NCBI GenBank assembly: GCA_013002925.1
Contig: JABDLQ010000274.1
Coordinates: 1 to 42,967, forward strand
Source of the DNA: Gammaproteobacteria bacterium
Lineage (GTDB): Bacteria > Pseudomonadota > Gammaproteobacteria > Steroidobacterales > SZUA-146
Reading direction: 5' to 3'
Length of the DNA: 42,967 bases
The notes under the pieces were generated by a model. It was not told the origin of the DNA. It saw nothing but the letters and a program-made list of their open reading frames with translations, and did no database searches. The position numbers and the translations under genes are program-made. This document shows positions 32,180-39,471 of the stretch, piece after piece (positions within the stretch are counted from its first letter, which is position 1; every line of letters starts with the position of its first letter).

Positions 32180-33166
32180 ATGATTGACGACCGGCGCATC
32201 AGCGTTGCGCCCATGATGAACTGGACCGATCGCCATTGCCGATATTTTCATCGCCTGCTGCACCCGCAGGCATGTTTATTTACGGAAATGATCCACGCGA
32301 ATGCCGTGATCAATGGTGATCGTGATTATCTGCTGGGTTTCAATGATGCTGAACATCCGGTGGTTGTCCAGCTCGGCGGTAATCATCCGGCAACGCTTGC
32401 GCGTGCCGCGGTCATTTGTGCTGAACATGGCTACGACGAGATCAATCTCAATATCGGTTGTCCCAGCGAGCGCGTGCAAATCGGTGACTTTGGCGCATGT
32501 CTGATGGCGCAACCGCAATTGGTTGGTGAGTGCATCGCCGCAATGAAAGCTGCTGTAAACGTGCCGGTGTCGGTGAAAACACGTATCGGCATTGACGCGC
32601 ATGATTCTTATGATTTCTTGCATACTTTTATTGCGGAGGTAGTTGCAGCGGGTGCAGATGTAATCGTAGTGCATGCGCGGATTGCTATCCTGTCCGGGCT
32701 TAGCCCGAAACAAAACCGCGAAGTGCCGCCTCTGAACTATTCAAGGGTGGCCCGGATTGTCGCTGAGTTTCCCGATGTTCCGGTGATTCTGAATGGCGGT
32801 ATATGCGGTCTGGGTCAGATCAAAGAGGCGCTGGAGACTTATGTGGGCGTAATGCTCGGACGTGCTGCGTACCACAACCCCTGGTTGCTGGCCCAAATTG
32901 CCGCGCAGTGGCAGATTCAGAAGACACCACCAGATCGGGAGACTGCGGTCAGGCAGTTTATTCCCTATATGAGGCAACAGTGTGAAGCAGGAGTGCCGTT
33001 ACACAAAATGACTCGCCATATACTTGGCTTGTATCAGGGGCAGCGCGGGGCCCGCGCCTGGCGACGCCACCTGAGCGAAAACAGCCATCGCTCAAAGGCT
33101 GATGTCAGTGTGGTGGAAGCTGCCATGTCGCTAGTGGACCACGGTTCTGTAATCACGTATAAGTAG
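32180..33166 (+). CDS. dusA: tRNA-dihydrouridine(20/20a) synthase DusA
   Basis: This 328-residue FMN enzyme has the DusA pattern: 'ISVAPMMNWTDRHCRYFHR', 'EMIHANAVINGD', 'VVQLGGNHP', and 'NLNIGCPSERVQIGDFGACLM' with the catalytic Cys in 'FGACLM'. 'VSVKTRIGID', 'VHARIAILSGLSPKQNREVPPLNY' and 'LNGGI' follow. It reduces uridine at positions 20 and 20a of the tRNA D-loop with NADPH. The C-terminal helical tRNA-binding domain ('HILGLYQGQRGARAWRRHLSE') is present. Length is normal. Confidence 0.95.
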   Translation: MIDDRRISVAPMMNWTDRHCRYFHRLLHPQACLFTEMIHANAVINGDRDYLLGFNDAEHPVVVQLGGNHPATLARAAVICAEHGYDEINLNIGCPSERVQIGDFGACLMAQPQLVGECIAAMKAAVNVPVSVKTRIGIDAHDSYDFLHTFIAEVVAAGADVIVVHARIAILSGLSPKQNREVPPLNYSRVARIVAEFPDVPVILNGGICGLGQIKEALETYVGVMLGRAAYHNPWLLAQIAAQWQIQKTPPDRETAVRQFIPYMRQQCEAGVPLHKMTRHILGLYQGQRGARAWRRHLSENSHRSKADVSVVEAAMSLVDHGSVITYK

Positions 33167-33201
33167 CACTTCGTCAGCGCACGCGGGGAAGGAAAAAACA
33201 G

Positions 33202-34044
33202 ATGTCAAAACCTGAAAAAGCACAAAAACAACGCAAACGGAAGGGTCTGCCACCCATGGCAGATGTTGCGGATCGACATCAGCTTTATGAAATGTCCGTG
33301 CAGAGTGTTGAGACTGAAGTAGAGTTTCTGGGCGATACCTACCGGTCCGTGCGTGGCCGTCCGGCAATCTCGTTGCGTGAAGATTTTTGTGGAACGGCTG
33401 CAGCAGCTTGCGAATGGATCAAAGTCAATCCGGAGCATACAGCGATCGGGATTGACATTGATGGTGAGGTGCTTGAATGGGGACTGAATCATCATATTGC
33501 AAAGCTTGACGACGCAGGGCGCGCGCGCTTGCGCATCGTCGAGGACGATGTTCTGCATGCAGAGGTCGAGCCGGTTGATATTTTAACGGCGTTTAATTTC
33601 AGTTACTGGATTTTTAAAACCCGCGATTCACTGCGTAACTACTTTGCTATCGCACGCGATGGGCTGAAAGATGATGGTCTGTTTTTTATCGACGCATTTG
33701 GTGGTTCCGAAGCACATGATGTAATGGAAGAAGAAACCGAACATGACGGTTTCACTTACATCTGGCAACAGGGAAGTTTTGATCCGATAACACACGATCT
33801 GAGTTGTTATATTCATTTTGAGTTTCCTGACGGTTCGCGTCTCAAACGCGCCTTTAGCTATCACTGGCGCCTATGGATGCTGCCCGAACTTCAGGAGTTG
33901 CTAACGGAGGCCGGGTTCTCCAACGTCACTGTATACTGGCAACAGGAAGATGACGATGATGATGAGGAAGAAGGCGATTTTGAACCCGCGACCCGCGGGG
34001 AGCCGGACCCGGCCTGGATAGCGTATATTGTCGCGGAAAAATAG
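33202..34044 (+). CDS. Class I SAM-dependent methyltransferase
   Basis: This 280-residue protein has a Rossmann-type methyltransferase core. It contains 'SLREDFCGTAAAACEWI' (motif I variant), 'AIGIDIDGEVLEWGL' (acidic end of strand 2), 'VEDDVLHAEVEPVDILTAFNFSYWIF' and 'GLKDDGLFFIDAFGG'. Near the C terminus there is a striking acidic run 'EDDDDDEEEGDFE' before the final strand. Target unknown. AAGGA precedes the ATG. It lies 35 bases after dusA. A similar protein is common in proteobacteria, but I cannot name a function. Confidence 0.8.
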   Translation: MSKPEKAQKQRKRKGLPPMADVADRHQLYEMSVQSVETEVEFLGDTYRSVRGRPAISLREDFCGTAAAACEWIKVNPEHTAIGIDIDGEVLEWGLNHHIAKLDDAGRARLRIVEDDVLHAEVEPVDILTAFNFSYWIFKTRDSLRNYFAIARDGLKDDGLFFIDAFGGSEAHDVMEEETEHDGFTYIWQQGSFDPITHDLSCYIHFEFPDGSRLKRAFSYHWRLWMLPELQELLTEAGFSNVTVYWQQEDDDDDEEEGDFEPATRGEPDPAWIAYIVAEK

Positions 34045-34079
34045 TTTTGGTCGTCAGTGCCCTGGAAACGTGGTGAATG

Positions 34080-34108
34080 TATACCCCGCAACGTGTGCGG
34101 GCTATAAT
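34080..34108 (+). promoter_or_regulatory. Promoter with spacer inverted repeat, upstream of the cyclase-FHA gene
   Basis: A perfect TATAAT at 34103-34108 is preceded directly by a six-base-pair inverted repeat CCCGCA-ACGTG-TGCGGG (34085-34101). This repeat fills the spacer toward a weak -35. A protein bound there would cover the promoter. The gene starts 65 bases downstream. Confidence 0.45.
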
Positions 34109-34173
34109 CTCGACACTGATACGCGGTAAAACACACCAATAAGCTGGGTCATGCAGGGCTTCATGGTAATGGA

Positions 34174-35070
34174 ATGGTAAACCACGCAGAACTTGCAATA
34201 TTGTTTGCTGATGTTGTTGGCAGCACCAAGCTCTACGAGCTAATGGGTGACGCCAAGGCACGCGTCACTGTGCAAAACTGTATAGACCTGATGACTCGTG
34301 CAACAGAGGAAAACTCGGGTAACGTCATCAAGACCATGGGTGACGAAGTTATGTGCACATTTCCAACGGTCGACAACGCGGTCGAGGCGGCCGCTCAGAT
34401 GCAGCAAATGATCAGTGAAGATCTCAGTGTCGACGATGTACCGGTTGCGATTCGTGTAGGGTTTCATTTTGGCCCGGTGATGCTCGAGGATGACGATGTG
34501 TTTGGCGGGGCTGTGCATACCGCTAATCGAATGACCAGTCAGGCAAAAGCCGCGCAAATTATCACGACTGCAATTGCCGTCGGAAAAATGTCTTCTGACT
34601 GGCAGTCCTGGACACGGCAAATTGATCTGGCGACCGTAAAAGGTGTCAAGGATGAAATTGCGTTGTTTGAGGTGTTGTGGCAGCGGGAAGACAACACCCG
34701 CATGTTGCCAACCATAAACTGGAGTCAGGCAACTGATGTGCGTAATCAGCGGCTGCGCCTGACCTATCGGGGCCAGGAAGTAGTGGTTGACAATGTTCGT
34801 CCCTACGTCAGTATTGGCCGAGCGGAAGACAGCGATATCGTTGTCAAAGATACGTTAATTTCGCGATTGCATGCACGTATCGAATTTGTACGGGGAAAAT
34901 TTGTCCTGTATGACGAAAGCACGAATGGAACGTGCGTAAAACAAGACTCCGGCGAAGAGCAATTTGTGCGGCGTGACAGCTTGCAAATCACGGGTGCTGG
35001 CTCTATCGGCCTGGGGCGTGTGCCACAGCCTAATTCACCGCAGGCAATACAATTCAATTATGAAGAATAG
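34174..35070 (+). CDS. Class III nucleotide-cyclase-like domain fused to an FHA domain
   Basis: The protein has 298 residues. Residues 5-170 are a class III adenylate/guanylate cyclase homology domain with both metal Asp positions ('ILFADVVGSTKLYELMG' and 'VIKTMGDEVMCTFP'). The segment that normally reads G-D-x-V-N-x-A-x-R is 'GGAVHTANRM', so the base-selecting Asp is Gly and the transition-state Asn is His. The Arg is kept. Residues 195-295 are an FHA domain that binds phosphothreonine ('VSIGRAEDSDIVVKDTLISRLHARIEF' and 'YDESTNGTCVK'). There is no membrane segment. It could be a cyclase with altered specificity, or a degenerate domain used for binding and signalling through phosphorylated partners. 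Confidence 0.85.
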   Translation: MVNHAELAILFADVVGSTKLYELMGDAKARVTVQNCIDLMTRATEENSGNVIKTMGDEVMCTFPTVDNAVEAAAQMQQMISEDLSVDDVPVAIRVGFHFGPVMLEDDDVFGGAVHTANRMTSQAKAAQIITTAIAVGKMSSDWQSWTRQIDLATVKGVKDEIALFEVLWQREDNTRMLPTINWSQATDVRNQRLRLTYRGQEVVVDNVRPYVSIGRAEDSDIVVKDTLISRLHARIEFVRGKFVLYDESTNGTCVKQDSGEEQFVRRDSLQITGAGSIGLGRVPQPNSPQAIQFNYEE

Positions 35071-35531
35071 CGACGCAGGGGGATCGTCATCCTCCGGCAT
35101 CGTCAGACAGTTTCCTGATTGCATGTTAACCGTCCTTTAACGATTTTATCAGGAGCTCTTCAATAGACCTCCGATAATCGCCACCAGCTTCTGTTCCTGC
35201 GCGCTATTTGAACGGGTCGGATGAAGAGGTTTGGCAAGAGGTCAGGAGTCAATTTCGTGCTTGCCGATGTCTTTATCTTCACCCGAGCCGACACCAACCC
35301 ACGGACAACGTCCGATCTCATCGAAAATGACAGACAGATGCCGGTTCACAAACCGGCCAATGCTTGCACTACGGTGATTATTCTCAGGGCGCCCCGAACG
35401 AGACCGTGAAAAAATTATCGGACGGATTTCATAAAATGCGACCTGAAGGTGCGGTCGCAAGAAGAGGGAATGTTCGCCGCAAATCATTGCGCCTGAGAGA
35501 GAAGGGGGTATTACTTTTGCAGGTTCCAGAT
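35071..35531. other. 460-base intergenic region with two hairpins
   Basis: No convincing gene is seen; the small ORFs on both strands lack Shine-Dalgarno sites and recognisable protein character. Two perfect seven-base-pair inverted repeats are visible: GCCGGTT-CACA-AACCGGC at 35340-35357 and TGCGACC-N9-GGTCGCA at 35437-35459. Neither has a T tract. They precede the terminator at 35532. Confidence 0.5.
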
Positions 35532-35564
35532 AAAAAAACGCCCCCACGGTTGTGGGGGCGTTTT
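35532..35564 (-). terminator. Rho-independent terminator of the phasin gene
   Basis: A strong stem CGCCCCCAC-GGTT-GTGGGGGCG is flanked by A7 on the left and TTTT on the right. Read on the minus strand it ends in T7, 25 bases after the phasin-like stop. It may also end plus-strand transcripts. Confidence 0.9.
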
Positions 35565-35589
35565 CAGTTACGCGGTCAGCCTGTTGTTG

Positions 35590-36183
35590 CTAGGCGACTT
35601 TTCGGGTTCGCTTTTTGGCGGTTTTACGTACAGTCTTGCCCGCTTTAGTTGCCTTCTTTTTGGCGGTTTTTTTGGATCTTGAGACTTTTTTACCTGGCTG
35701 ACGAGCCAGCTTGGTCGCTGTTTTGCGGGTGCGCTTGACAGCTTTTTCACTCTCTTTGCCAAATTCACCGGCAATGTCCACAACCCAGTCCCGCAGTTCA
35801 GCACCAGTGTCCGTGAACACCGCAATGACGTTGCGGGTATCGCGTGTTAAGCGCTCACGGGTTTTTGGCATCAGATCGACCTGATCGCTCCAGAGCATCT
35901 GAAAGCTGTCGGCATTTGCAGCTACGTCGAGGCGTTTCGCCACGCCGCGCAAACTGCCTTGTACCAGGCGGCTTTGCTCATTGAGCAAACGTGCCAGCAT
36001 GTCGTGAGAAATTTTGTTTAATTTCAGACCTTTATTTGAAGCCTTAGCAACATCCTTCGTGCTTTTGGCAACCCAGTCTGAACTGGTTTCAGCCAGCTTG
36101 CGGCTGCGCTTTACGCTGGCAGTTGCCAGATTTACAGAACCGTCTACAACGGGTTGAACAATCTTTTCGATGACCGGATTCAT
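35590..36183 (-). CDS. Phasin family protein with histone H1-like basic tail (PhaF-like)
   Basis: I choose the ATG at 36183 because AGGAGG lies just upstream; the track start at 36207 is a poorer choice. About 197 residues. Residues 1-125 are helical, with the look of a phasin ('SDWVAKSTKDVAKASNKGL', 'LVQGSLRGVAKRLDVAANAD', 'LWSDQVDLMPKTRERLTRDTRN'). The last 55 residues are a Lys/Arg/Ala/Thr-rich tail ('KKTAKKKATKAGKTVRKTAKKRTRK') like histone H1 or Pseudomonas PhaF. Such proteins coat polyhydroxyalkanoate granules and, through the tail, bind DNA and help share granules between daughter cells. No PHA synthase is in the window. A monocistronic gene with its own terminator. Confidence 0.75.
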   Translation of the reverse strand: MNPVIEKIVQPVVDGSVNLATASVKRSRKLAETSSDWVAKSTKDVAKASNKGLKLNKISHDMLARLLNEQSRLVQGSLRGVAKRLDVAANADSFQMLWSDQVDLMPKTRERLTRDTRNVIAVFTDTGAELRDWVVDIAGEFGKESEKAVKRTRKTATKLARQPGKKVSRSKKTAKKKATKAGKTVRKTAKKRTRKVA

Positions 36184-36394
36184 GATGGCCTCCTGTGTGG
36201 TTAACAAAACACTAAATGTTGCATTGCACTATACGAGTTTTGTTGCACTGTGTCAATTATTTTAAGCCCGCAATTTAACGGGTGTGAAAACCTGTTTTTG
36301 AGATAAGCAAAATCCTTAGATACAACGATCAAATAGTCAGGGTTCACCGGATAATTGCTTCTGCCAAAACGTGCAAATCACCGAACTCTTGAAG

Positions 36395-36443
36395 TGTGAT
36401 GACTCTCACAAGTAAAAGCCCATGGCCTCTTTACAATCCGAAT
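36395..36443 (+). promoter_or_regulatory. CRP-type class II promoter of the DUF11/OmpA cluster
   Basis: TGTGA-TGACTC-TCACA at 36395-36410 is a perfect match to the CRP/Vfr/Clp consensus. TACAAT at 36432-36437 (5 of 6) is at the spacing that predicts a start near 36444 with the operator centred at -41.5. It is the only promoter-like signal I can support in the 414-base gap before the cluster. Confidence 0.65.
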
Positions 36444-36621
36444 ATTGTTGAGTAACCGGTCACTTGGGGGCCAATTGCGGGTGCGATCAGGCGTTCGGCC
36501 TTCAGACAAAGTGCATCGGTATGTGGTTTTCCCTGGTTTATGTCGCATGACCAGACCATCTGATTATTGATCAGGCGCGCCAGAGGGATGTCCTGTAAGG
36601 GGCGTCGGTATTTAAGTATTC
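36444..36621 (+). other. Long untranslated leader of the DUF11/OmpA cluster
   Basis: If transcription starts near 36444 the leader is about 178 bases. It holds short inverted repeats such as CTGAT-TATTG-ATCAG (36560 region) but no riboswitch family that I recognise. The first gene has no good Shine-Dalgarno; AAGGGG near 36597 is too far from the ATG. Translation may therefore depend on leader structure. Confidence 0.4.
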
Positions 36622-37626
36622 ATGACAGATTTCCGTCAACAGCGAGTATGGTGGCAGCTGCTTTGCGCAGCCGGAATCCTGTGGAGTCGTGCTGACGCAT
36701 TTGCTGAGGGCACAATCGCCGGTACCGACATCGCTAATACTGCCCGGATCGAGTACAGCGTCGGTGTCAATTCTGTCACCACGTCCTCAAACACCGCCGT
36801 AGTGACGGTTGCAGAGATTATCGACGTCGATGTCGTGTTACAAAGCGGCCAGGTACCCGTAGGCCCCGGTGAGACAAACCAGGGCCTCGTGTTCACGATT
36901 ACCAATACCGGTAATGGTACTGAAACGTTTACGCTGATTGCGGACAGCACGCTGCCAGGTGATGATTTTGATCCGGTGTTGTCGTCACCGAACCCGATAT
37001 TTTTTGACACCGATGGCAGCGGTGATTTCTCGGCTGCAGACGTCGCCTATCTTCCGGGAACGAATGATCCAGAATTGAGTCCGGACGAGCATATCACTGT
37101 AGTGGTCCTGAACGACATACCAGCCAGCGGTTTGGTTGACACCCAGACTGGCAGCACGCGCCTGCACGTTGAAGCACGCACAGGGGTGGGTGTGGCCGGC
37201 ACAATTTTTGTCGGTGCCGGTGATGGGGGTGTGGATGCGATGGCGGGAGCCACGGAAGGCGATGGCGAAGACACCGGCGAGTACATGATCAAGACCATCG
37301 ACCTGAATGTTTCAAAATCGGCCGGCATTAGCGATCCCTTTGGCAACGCTCTACCTGTGCCAGGTGCCGAAATTACCTATCGCATCGAAGTTTCGGTAAC
37401 CGGTACCGGGGTGGCATCCGGTGTTGTGATGACAGATGTTATTCCTGCGCACACCACGTATGTGCCCGGGACTATCGAGCTTAATGGTACGCAGCTCACT
37501 GACGCACCTGATGCCGATGTCGGTGAGTTTAACGCCGGCACTGATCCAGCCGTTGCGGTGCAAATAGGCGATATTTCTGAAGCCGGCGGCCCACAGGTTG
37601 TCGAATTTAAAGTTGTAATCAATTGA
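36622..37626 (+). CDS. Secreted DUF11-type protein (paralogue 1)
   Basis: This 334-residue protein has a signal peptide ending near 'ADAFAEG'. Its mature part starts with 'GTIAGTDIANTARIEYSVG'. A beta-domain 'GLVFTITNTGNGTETFTLIA' and a region 'FFDTDGSGDFSAADVAYLPG' that could bind calcium follow. The C-terminal DUF11 domain reads 'LNVSKSAGISDPFGNALPVPGAEITYRIEVSVTG' and 'VVMTDVIPAHTTYVPGTI'. DUF11 domains are Ig-like and occur in surface and matrix proteins. The third gene of the cluster is a diverged paralogue with the same order of blocks. No sorting tail is present, so the product is probably periplasmic or surface-assembled. Function unknown. Confidence 0.8.
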   Translation: MTDFRQQRVWWQLLCAAGILWSRADAFAEGTIAGTDIANTARIEYSVGVNSVTTSSNTAVVTVAEIIDVDVVLQSGQVPVGPGETNQGLVFTITNTGNGTETFTLIADSTLPGDDFDPVLSSPNPIFFDTDGSGDFSAADVAYLPGTNDPELSPDEHITVVVLNDIPASGLVDTQTGSTRLHVEARTGVGVAGTIFVGAGDGGVDAMAGATEGDGEDTGEYMIKTIDLNVSKSAGISDPFGNALPVPGAEITYRIEVSVTGTGVASGVVMTDVIPAHTTYVPGTIELNGTQLTDAPDADVGEFNAGTDPAVAVQIGDISEAGGPQVVEFKVVIN

Positions 37627-37643
37627 CCCGCAAGGGGGAGCAC

Positions 37644-38132
37644 ATGATGAAATCTATCCGCATGTTCATAACCGTCTCTGTAGCCATTGCAAGTGTCGCG
37701 GTTGGCGCCCAGCAAGCACCGGTTTCAATGACGACAGTTGCAGAGAAAGAGGAAGCCTATACCGACGGGCAGGGTATTGAACGCACCCGCCTGGTACCCG
37801 TGGCAACCGTTATTCCCGGTGATCGCATCGTCTACACGATTACTTTTGCAAACAAGGGAGAGGAAGTCGCAGATAACATCAATGTCGTCGATCCGATTCC
37901 TGAACAGATGCGCTTTATTGCGGGCTCGGCGTTTGGGCCGGGCACCAAAATCACTTTTTCCGCTGATGGCGGAAAGACGTTTGGACTGCCTGGTGACATT
38001 ACGGTAGTTGATGACACAGGGCGCGTGCGATCTGCATCACCAGCGGATTACACCCATATCAGATGGAAATTTCTGAGCCCGCTGAAACCTGGAACACAAG
38101 CGTATGCGCAGTTTAAGGCAGAGCTGAAATAA
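37644..38132 (+). CDS. Small exported single-DUF11-domain protein
   Basis: The start is the ATG-ATG pair at 37644/37647 behind GGGGGAG; the track start at 37623 is an upstream TTG. About 162 residues. A signal peptide ends at 'ASVAVGAQQ'. The mature protein is one DUF11-like domain: 'TRLVPVATVIPGDRIVYTITFANKGEEVADNINVVDPIPEQMRFIAGSA', then 'DDTGRVRSASPADYTHIRWKFLSPLKPGTQAYAQFKAELK'. It sits between the two larger paralogues, 17 bases after the first stop. This suggests a structural subunit or adaptor made in step with them. Function unknown. Confidence 0.8.
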   Translation: MMKSIRMFITVSVAIASVAVGAQQAPVSMTTVAEKEEAYTDGQGIERTRLVPVATVIPGDRIVYTITFANKGEEVADNINVVDPIPEQMRFIAGSAFGPGTKITFSADGGKTFGLPGDITVVDDTGRVRSASPADYTHIRWKFLSPLKPGTQAYAQFKAELK

Positions 38133-38186
38133 GTTATCCCGGGCCTGCTGATGGCAGGTCTGGCTGTTTTTATTGAGGAGTGTATT

Positions 38187-39446
38187 GTGAAATTTTCACG
38201 CAAAAACCTGTACCCGCTGTTGCAGCTGCTGATTCCCGCGTTAGCATTGATTTATACGCAAGCCGGGCTGGCTGCCGGAACTGATCCGGGAGGTACAGCA
38301 GCGGGTACCAGCGTAGCCAACCAGGCGACACTGGACTATGAAATTGGTGGTATCCCACAAACCCAGGTGTTGAGTGACAATGACGGTAATCCCGCCAACG
38401 GCTCCAATGCAACGACCTTTGTCGTTGATCGCAAACTGGACGCACTGGTCAGCGAAAATGGCGCCACCTACAACAGTTCCACCACTGCCACAGTGGTACC
38501 CGGACTTTCCCAGGGAGGTGGCAGTACCGGGGCCGTGTTGTCATTTACGGTAACCAACGAGGGCAATGAGGTTCAGGACTTTAGCCTGTCGGCAGCGCCC
38601 ACGGTGTTTGATCCTTTCAGCGGTACGGATAATTTTGATGCCACAAACGTCAATATTTTTGTTGATGGCAATGGTAATGGTACCTATGAACCGGCGATTG
38701 ACACCGCAACTTACATTGACGAACTGGACTACTTTGGGAACGGCGCAGGTAATCCGAGCTCCACTGTAGTTTTTGTGGTCGCCGATATTCCGGCGGTACA
38801 GGTCAACGGTGACATTGCGGCCTATGTGCTGAATGCGCAGGTAGCTGAAGGCGGCACCGCTGCCACACAAGGCGCAGATATCACGACTGATGATTCCGCA
38901 GTGGCCGATGATCCTGCAGTTGTACAGGATGTGTTTGCAGATAGTGAAAACACCAACAATGCCGGAGATGGAATCAGCGATGGAATCGCTTCTATTGAAG
39001 ATGCATACCTGATATCGTCGCCTACACTGACGATTGCGAAAAGTTCAGCGGTGATTAGTGATCCGTTTACATGCCCGGTTTTGCCATGTGCACCGGGTAC
39101 GGATCCGAAGGCGATACCGGGAGCGGTCATTGAGTATACGATCGCCATTGTTAACGCTACAGGAGCAGCTGCCGCGACCAATGTCAGCGTGTCAGATGAT
39201 CTGTCATCTGAAATCGTTGGTGGTGGGGGCACCGAAAGTATCGACTTTTTGCTGGGTCAATATGGTGGCGCTGGCGCCGACATAGAGTTGACTGTGAACA
39301 GTGGAGGAACCGTGGTAACCAATCTCGGTGCATCAGCGTTTGACGGTGACGCGGGTCAGTTTGTTGCCAACGTTGTGACAGTGACAGTCGCTAACCTGGC
39401 GGGTGGGGAGTCTGCAGAAGTCAGGTTCCGCGTGGAAATTCAGTAA
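38187..39446 (+). CDS. Secreted DUF11-type protein (paralogue 2)
   Basis: The start is GTG at 38187, six bases after GAGGAG; the upstream ATG at 38151 lacks support. About 419 residues. It has a signal peptide ending at 'QAGLAAG', then 'GTAAGTSVANQATLDYEIGG', 'VLSFTVTNEGNEVQDFSLSA', 'IFVDGNGNGTYEPAIDTATYID' and 'VFVVADIPAVQ'. A C-terminal DUF11 domain follows ('LTIAKSSAVISDPFTCPVL', 'IPGAVIEYTIAIVNATGAAAATNVSVSDDL'). The block order matches the first gene of the cluster, so the two are paralogues. Possible disulfide Cys pair in 'CPVLPC'. Likely surface or matrix protein of unknown function. Confidence 0.8.
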   Translation: MKFSRKNLYPLLQLLIPALALIYTQAGLAAGTDPGGTAAGTSVANQATLDYEIGGIPQTQVLSDNDGNPANGSNATTFVVDRKLDALVSENGATYNSSTTATVVPGLSQGGGSTGAVLSFTVTNEGNEVQDFSLSAAPTVFDPFSGTDNFDATNVNIFVDGNGNGTYEPAIDTATYIDELDYFGNGAGNPSSTVVFVVADIPAVQVNGDIAAYVLNAQVAEGGTAATQGADITTDDSAVADDPAVVQDVFADSENTNNAGDGISDGIASIEDAYLISSPTLTIAKSSAVISDPFTCPVLPCAPGTDPKAIPGAVIEYTIAIVNATGAAAATNVSVSDDLSSEIVGGGGTESIDFLLGQYGGAGADIELTVNSGGTVVTNLGASAFDGDAGQFVANVVTVTVANLAGGESAEVRFRVEIQ

Positions 39447-39471
39447 CGCGAGTAAGGATACGGGAATACGT

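Noticed and set aside
35242-35547. 101-residue minus-strand ORF
   Set aside because: It begins inside the terminator hairpin and shows no recognisable protein features.
35364-35648. 94-residue plus-strand ORF
   Set aside because: It runs through the terminator and into the phasin gene antisense, and has no ribosome site.
36370-36462. Second GEMM-like riboswitch before the DUF11 cluster
   Set aside because: A few words (GCAAA, AAAGCCCATGG, GTAACCGG) resemble the aptamer, but the conserved CGCAAAGC and GAAA-loop stem are missing. The segment is better explained by a CRP-type promoter.
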